Below, piece after piece: positions 59,049 through 64,000 of a stretch of DNA of 64,000 nucleotides. The notes under the pieces are model-generated. The model was not told the DNA's origin. It saw nothing but the letters and a program-made list of their open reading frames with translations, and did no database searches. The stretch lies in contig CANTFL010001193.1 in assembly GCA_947650285.1 (NCBI GenBank), forward strand, positions 248,001 through 312,000, written 5' to 3'. The number at the start of each line of letters is the position of its first letter. Positions within the stretch are counted from its first letter, which is position 1. Origin of the DNA: Hyaloperonospora brassicae. Lineage: Eukaryota > Oomycota > Peronosporomycetes > Peronosporales > Peronosporaceae. The position numbers were made by a program, and so were the translations under genes.

Positions 59049-59280
59049 ACGTCTCGTCACCACTCATTGCGCGCGTTTTGCGGCGATTGGTGGGTTGATA
59101 TCATCAAGATATCAACCAATGAACAGACTCTTTGGTCGACCCTTCAATATCACCGCTTCGGTGATATTGTTTAAAGAATATTCAACATAATATTCTTTAT
59201 TGTCACTTTTCTTAAAGTGACGATTCTATGTAACGGGCTGCCCCGTAACAAGAATCGCTTGCTAAGCAAACGGAAAGTTT
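59049..59280. repeat. Hairpin-rich extension beyond the right LTR
   Basis: Contains consecutive short palindromes: GGTGACG/CGTCACC, GTTGATATC/GATATCAAC, CAATATCACC/GGTGATATTG, AAGAATATT/AATATTCTT and GTCACTTT/AAAGTGAC. A TGTAACGGGCTGCCCCGTAA string near 59230 resembles the LTR end. It probably belongs to the element (a longer LTR form) but is absent from the left side. Confidence 0.5.
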
Positions 59281-60579
59281 CAAGATCGTAATTGATTGAC
59301 AGCTGAGACGGCGCGGTTCGTTTTGACCACCTGCGTCGGTAAGTACTGCACAGCTGAGGTAAACAACAGGGGCGGAGAAGATCGCCGTCTGCAAGGACAA
59401 GTATGCGGTGCGTTAGGTGGTGAGAGTGCGCAAAGTGAGAGGCAGGAGGGAGCAGCGTGTACGAAGGAGTGGCAGCACTTACGTCATGCACTCCGTGCCT
59501 TGTTATCTGCAGGCAGGGAGGTTGTATTCGGTGCCTATCAGGCCGGAATCGAAGATGCGACGACCGAGGACATTAAGGTGGCACAAGCTCCGAGCGGCGT
59601 GCCGCAGGAACCTTTCCACGATGAGGCTCCCATTTAGACGAGAGCAAGTGAAGGAGAAGCTGACCCAGCGCTGGAAGGCGGGTGTTCTGGGCCCTTCGCA
59701 GCTTGATCTCGACGCAATGAAGCCTGAACACCGCGCGGAAGAAGAACAACCGTACGATCTCATGAAAAGGGAATACGGTCAACATGCTAATCAAGGCGAG
59801 GAGAGATCAGGACCCTATTTTACACAACAAATATCCATTGACCTTTCCAGTGTGCGCAGCGCTAGTGTCGACATTGGTATGACTGCTTCCAACGACTGAA
59901 GACAGCGGTGGAGCTCGAGATTCTGGAAGTTTCTTTCAGGGTAAGGTCCAGATATGAGGGCACCTACATTGCTAAGAAAACTCACGTCGCAGCCAAACGA
60001 GAGACTTTTGCGGACCACCAGCGTTCTCGCCTCATTCACAATATTTAAGCGCGCCTACCGGCTGGGCTCTTTCTGCCTAAAATCGATGGGCGCGGAAAAT
60101 TGATCGGTCTGGTTCTCGTAGCTGCGTTCGCAATAAAGTAGAGAAGCGCGCGAACGCATATACCATGTAAAGCTCGCGGTCGAGTGCTCAAGCCTCTCGC
60201 CGATTTGAGTAATGGATATAACGAGCGCGCGACGAGAATGGCGCGAATGGCGGCAGACTTCCGGCTGGGAAGCTTCCGCCTTCAGACACTCGGGCAGACG
60301 ATCACATCACAAGCGGGTGGAAGGACTGGCTAGACGAATGCCGCAACCTCTGTGCTCTACCAAGTGCATATGCTGAGCAAAAGTGCTGTACTTCCGGATT
60401 AGATTCGTGCTTGGGCGGCATCTGCGACGTCGAAGGCTGTGCTATCGCTCGTGTCATGGGTAGCCGACGATGTGAACTTCTTCAGCGCACACACCCGTCA
60501 TGTGTCTGGTGTATTGTAGCGGATTTGCATTCTATGATCACTTGCTGCTACGAAAAAGATGGTACAGTTGAATCTGTCC
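59281..60579. other. Unassigned sequence with overlapping open frames
   Basis: Plus-strand frames at 59296-59637 (113 codons) and 59417-59899 (160 codons) overlap. The second contains FRREQVKEKLTQRWKAGVLG and QPYDLMKREYGQHAN, which look protein-like, so this may be one frameshifted transposon-linked gene. No family is recognised. 59900-60579 shows nothing I can support. Confidence 0.4.
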
Positions 60580-60723
60580 AAAGTAATAATGCCTAATGTA
60601 ATACCATACCCAAGGTAATATTCTTCTTATGTTCCGACTTGGGACCCATTTAATGTAATAAACCTCACTAAATTGATACTTGATAGCCAAAGGCTGTTTC
60701 CAAAATGTTTTAAAGTAATACTC
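60580..60723 (+). repeat. Cluster of five GTAATA-type motifs
   Basis: AAAGTAATAAT (60580), TAATGTAATACC (60594), AAGGTAATATTC (60612), TAATGTAATAAACC (60651) and AAAGTAATACTC (60712) are dispersed copies of one motif. A diverged copy, AAAGTGATATCC, lies beyond the other side of the pogo transposase near 62566. Confidence 0.5.
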
Positions 60724-61049
60724 ACTATATAACGGACTGTGAAATTAAGTGCAAAGCAGTATCGGGCCTTGGGAAAGAATTCTAAGATTGGCTTCTGCAC
60801 CAGTCAATTAGTCCTGATCTCCCCAATTTTGTCCTCTATTTGCTGGAGGTTCATAAGGAAGTCCTGGTTCAGGTCTGGCTGCTGCAACTAAAAATATCCA
60901 AGCGTCTGCGTGGCATCGAGTTCCTGAGATGACATGACACGAGGAAGCTCTTCCGTGTCATCTTTCTGTTCCTCCACTTGATCAGATCTAAGGTGCTCAG
61001 CAATGATATCATCTTCATCTGGTGTGTAGGAGACCTAGTCCTCAGCAGG

Positions 61050-62373
61050 GTAGTTAAGAAGGACTCTGATGTCCATTGGTTGCTGGTACCGCAACTGACG
61101 GATTTGCAATCGAAGATTTGTCGATGACCTCATTGTTGACCAGCTGCTGTGCAGTAAGTTCAGGGGTTTCCAAAGAAACCAAACGAATCTTGCAATGAAG
61201 GAAGCCATTCGAAATTGTATCGGCCTCGACATCTTCGGTACAAGCTGCAACCGCCATCCGAATGACCTAAAGAACATCAATCCTCTCCGGATCTTCCACA
61301 TTTTGCTCAAGGCGCTGAAGGAGCAAGCGAATGAAGAGCCTACGATAATAGGCCTTCAAATTCCTGATCACGCCTGCGTCGCACGGCTGGAGTTTCGAAA
61401 CCGTATTTGGTGGGAGGTAAAAAATCGTGGTATTGCGCAACCGGATAACTGTAGGAAGTTGATCAAGCGGTATATGCGCACTGCAGTTATCCATGATTAA
61501 AAGAACTTGGCGTTCGGTCATGCGAGCATCAAAAGATTTCAGCCACTCGTTGACGATGGCTTGTGTCATCCACGCTTTACTATTGTGTCGGTACTTGCAG
61601 CCGATGGTGTCAAGGTTGATGTTTTTGAAACAACGCGGACTTTTCGACTTTTCCATGACAAAGAGCGGCAGCTCGTCACTACCATTGCCATTGCAGCACA
61701 CTGCCAAGATGATACGCTCTTTATTTTGTTTTCGGTCTTCCAGCTGCTTGGTTGCCAGCGAATTATCTGCCTTTCGATAAGTTTAAGCAAGCACAAAGTG
61801 TCACAAAATGTTGCAAACAAGACCACTTGTTAAAACAAACCTGCAGCCGGTAGAATAGCCCGGTTTCATCCATGTTGTAGATGTATTTCCACTAGTACTT
61901 GTTCAGCGTCTCCCGGATGTCGGGGAGTGATTCCTCGATGAGTGTCATGTCAACAGAACCACTCTCTCCAAAACGGCAAAGGACTTGATTCCATGCTGGT
62001 CTTTAAGTGATTCCAGCTAGCCATTTGAGAACTCGAACACATCTTGCTCAGAGTAGAGGTGGTCAAGAAATAGGGATGCTTTCTCTTTGATAAGATCCCC
62101 GCTCACGTTGACGCGATCCTGATGGCTAAGGAACCACTAAACGAGAGCAGATTCCATCTAAGGATACTTGACAATCATTTGACGTTTTGCGTCAAGATTG
62201 CTGTTGTCGGCCTTCGCCAAGATTGTCGCTTTCCTCTTGAGAAGGCCTGAGATTGTAGGCTGACTGACTTTCACCTTTTGCCTCTGTTCTAGCCACTGGA
62301 TGAGGTCCTTCTGGCTGAGCTGAGGATTCTTTTCATGGTGCTTACACAAAGCAATGCGGATCTTGTCCGTCAT
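61050..62373 (-). pseudogene. Pogo/Tigger-type DDE transposase (Tc1/mariner superfamily), broken
   Basis: The minus strand from the ATG at 62373 encodes a CENP-B-like N-terminal helix-turn-helix (LSQKDLIQWLEQRQKVKVSQ, TISGLLKRKATI). A second helix-turn-helix region follows near 62150-62000 (ALV-stop-WFLSHQDRVNVSGDLI, KEKASLFLDHLY). The catalytic DDE_1 domain begins at NMDETGLFYRLQ near 61870 (first Asp) and continues in another frame with ELPLFVMEKSKSPRCFKNIN, SKAWMTQAIVNEWLKSFDAR, QVLLIMDNCSAHIP (second Asp) and IFYLPPNTVSKLQPCDAGVI (third acidic residue). The C-terminal tail is near 61260-61050. Several stops (TAG and TGA in place of Trp-like codons) and frame changes show that it is inactive. 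Terminal inverted repeats were not identified with confidence. Confidence 0.88.
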
Positions 62374-64000
62374 TGTCGTGTAATGTGCGCCTTCCGGAGA
62401 CGTATTGGAGGGAGAAAAGTCGGGGGGACGGCGGGGGCTTGCTTTTTATATAGGTGGGGGGTTGACTGACGGTGGCGGCTAAAAAATCATCAAAAATGTA
62501 AACAAAGCCGATTTCAATATTTATCCCACTTGAAAAAAATCCTTGAATTTTCTGTCCCTGCCTAAAGTGATATCCTCCGTTAAATAATATTCATGGCCTC
62601 GATCCCAACGATATTGCTTTAGACATGTTCTTCTGAAGTAAGTCGACGTATGTTTGTTGGCAAATCGAGCCGGGCGTGCCAGAGCCCTGACACCCTCTTG
62701 GAATCAATGGAAGGTGTGACCCCGCTCCACACACATGCACACACCGCGACAAAAGTATGCAAGAAATTTGGCTGGTGCGGTGGAGGTCGAGTCACTGACT
62801 TTGGAAGCAACTGTCCTCAAGTCTATCCCCAACTACACAAAGACATTAATCAGTTATTTTTGGGTCGTAATTTGTGCTCGTCTTGACAGATGGCAAAACG
62901 ACAGCGGTACATAGCACCGAGTTCTACGCTAAAAGAAGCTCAATGAACACAATCAAGCTTATTGGAAAACCACGACCCTGCCGGGTCCCCGCCGTTTCAA
63001 GAGGAGGCGAACGATCCCATAAAGACGAGCCTTACATGCAATGTGTCACCTCTAGCCGCAATTGCATTCCTATGAATGTACGCGGACCTACGTAAACGAA
63101 ACCATCGGAATAAGGTAGGGACGTGATCCGCTTAAGGCATACAAATTTAGGCTCTGACAAGTAGCCAATCATTTCTTCTGCAACTTCAGGGAGATATGTA
63201 AAAGTTGACGAGCTGTCCTGCGACTGAGCGCACTTTCTGGCAGAACAAGATGTAAATTGTATTGATTTTGCATACTAGTGCGTCACCTATGTCGTTGATG
63301 TACAGGGGTCAGTGGACAACGCCAGGATCTATAAGGAGCTCACACGACAAGAAATAATGGGAAGTGTTAGACTTTTTTGCTCAGCATGACAGTCTTGTGA
63401 TTCTTTTCCGACGCGCATGTAGCTACAAACGATGACAGTATGCAGCTGCGATCCAATGTTGGGCATATCTGTATTGTGAATGACAGGATGACTGGATAAT
63501 CAGTGTGGATGCGCCGTCGCTCTCAAGCTGCTGATAATCCTACATCATGAAGAGTGCTAGGTTGAAAAGGTACGTAAGTGACCCTGTTCTTTAAATATTT
63601 TCATATACTCAAGCGCTCCGGGGTCGATGGGATGCAGTGGACTGGCGAATATGTCTACAACCAGCAGATTATAAGGTACTGAAGCCACTGTTGTTACCGC
63701 AGCTTGCTACTAATATCGAACGGATACTCGGCGCATGTAAATATATATTACAGAGTCAATTATTCGTTGAATGAATTGTCCAGCCTCGAGCGTATATGGG
63801 TACTGATAGCTCGAGCTTTGGTAGACGAAGGCACTACGGTACGCACTCAGTGAGCTGCATCAACAACATGACGCGAAATCCGGATCACGCGTGTCGATGC
63901 TAATGCATGTAAGATGTAAAATGAAATTAAACTTATGCCGAGATCATCTACGTGCTCATATCTTGTCGTAGAACTTTAAACGCATCTCGTGCATGTAAAC
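62374..64000. other. No recognisable gene
   Basis: The first 200 bases probably belong to the pogo element's 5' region (a GGGGGACGGCGGGGG G-rich tract near 62425-62440). Beyond that, only short frames such as 62650-62886 without motifs are seen. Confidence 0.5.

Overview
The window looks like nuclear DNA of an oomycete, most likely a plant-associated member of the Peronosporales. The evidence is a secreted four-domain Kazal-type protease inhibitor of the apoplastic-effector type, core promoters resembling the oomycete Inr/FPR element, short introns with GTACGT/GTGCGT-like donors, a FYVE-AGC kinase architecture, and a chromodomain Ty3/gypsy element. The species cannot be read from the sequence.

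Layout. 0-13.5 kb is a compact GC-richer gene block. It holds a partial glutamine-amidotransferase gene (folate or tryptophan branch), an FKBP prolyl isomerase, a bHLH-zipper regulator, mitochondrial NADP-isocitrate dehydrogenase, a FYVE-like/AGC kinase, the U2-snRNP factor SF3B2 in seven exons, and a short CstF-64-like hinge/C-terminal protein. 13.5-23.6 kb is repeat debris, with a decayed Ty1/copia pol and a 2-kb element bounded by 199-bp inverted repeats. 23.6-30.2 kb is a second gene block: a PARN-type deadenylase, a DHHC palmitoyltransferase, a nucleoplasmin-like nuclear protein and the Kazal inhibitor. 32-51 kb holds two paralogous blocks of about 1.2 kb, each with a tiny His/Arg-rich secreted peptide gene. 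They flank about 15.7 kb of very AT-rich sequence with no recognisable gene. 52-59.3 kb is a Ty3/gypsy chromovirus on the minus strand (gag, protease, RT, RNase H, integrase, chromodomain). 61-62.4 kb is a decayed pogo/Tigger transposase. The rest is unassigned.

Functional links. Several nuclear RNA-processing genes occur together (SF3B2, CstF-64-like, PARN), and there are two separate pieces of the nucleolar-FKBP architecture (NPL domain in one gene, FKBP domain in another). The three secreted-protein genes share similar signal peptides and a similar core promoter, so they look like one co-expressed, duplicating family.

The strongest unusual signal is in the chromovirus. Its interior is filled with short perfect inverted repeats (stems of about 6-11 bp, small loops) every few tens of bases, across gag, pol and an intact 340-codon antisense ORF. 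The neighbouring genes I inspected do not show this. The gag/pol junction also carries a textbook-looking -1 frameshift signal (A AAA AAT, 9-nt spacer, stem-loop). Everything was read by eye; no searches or folding programs were run.
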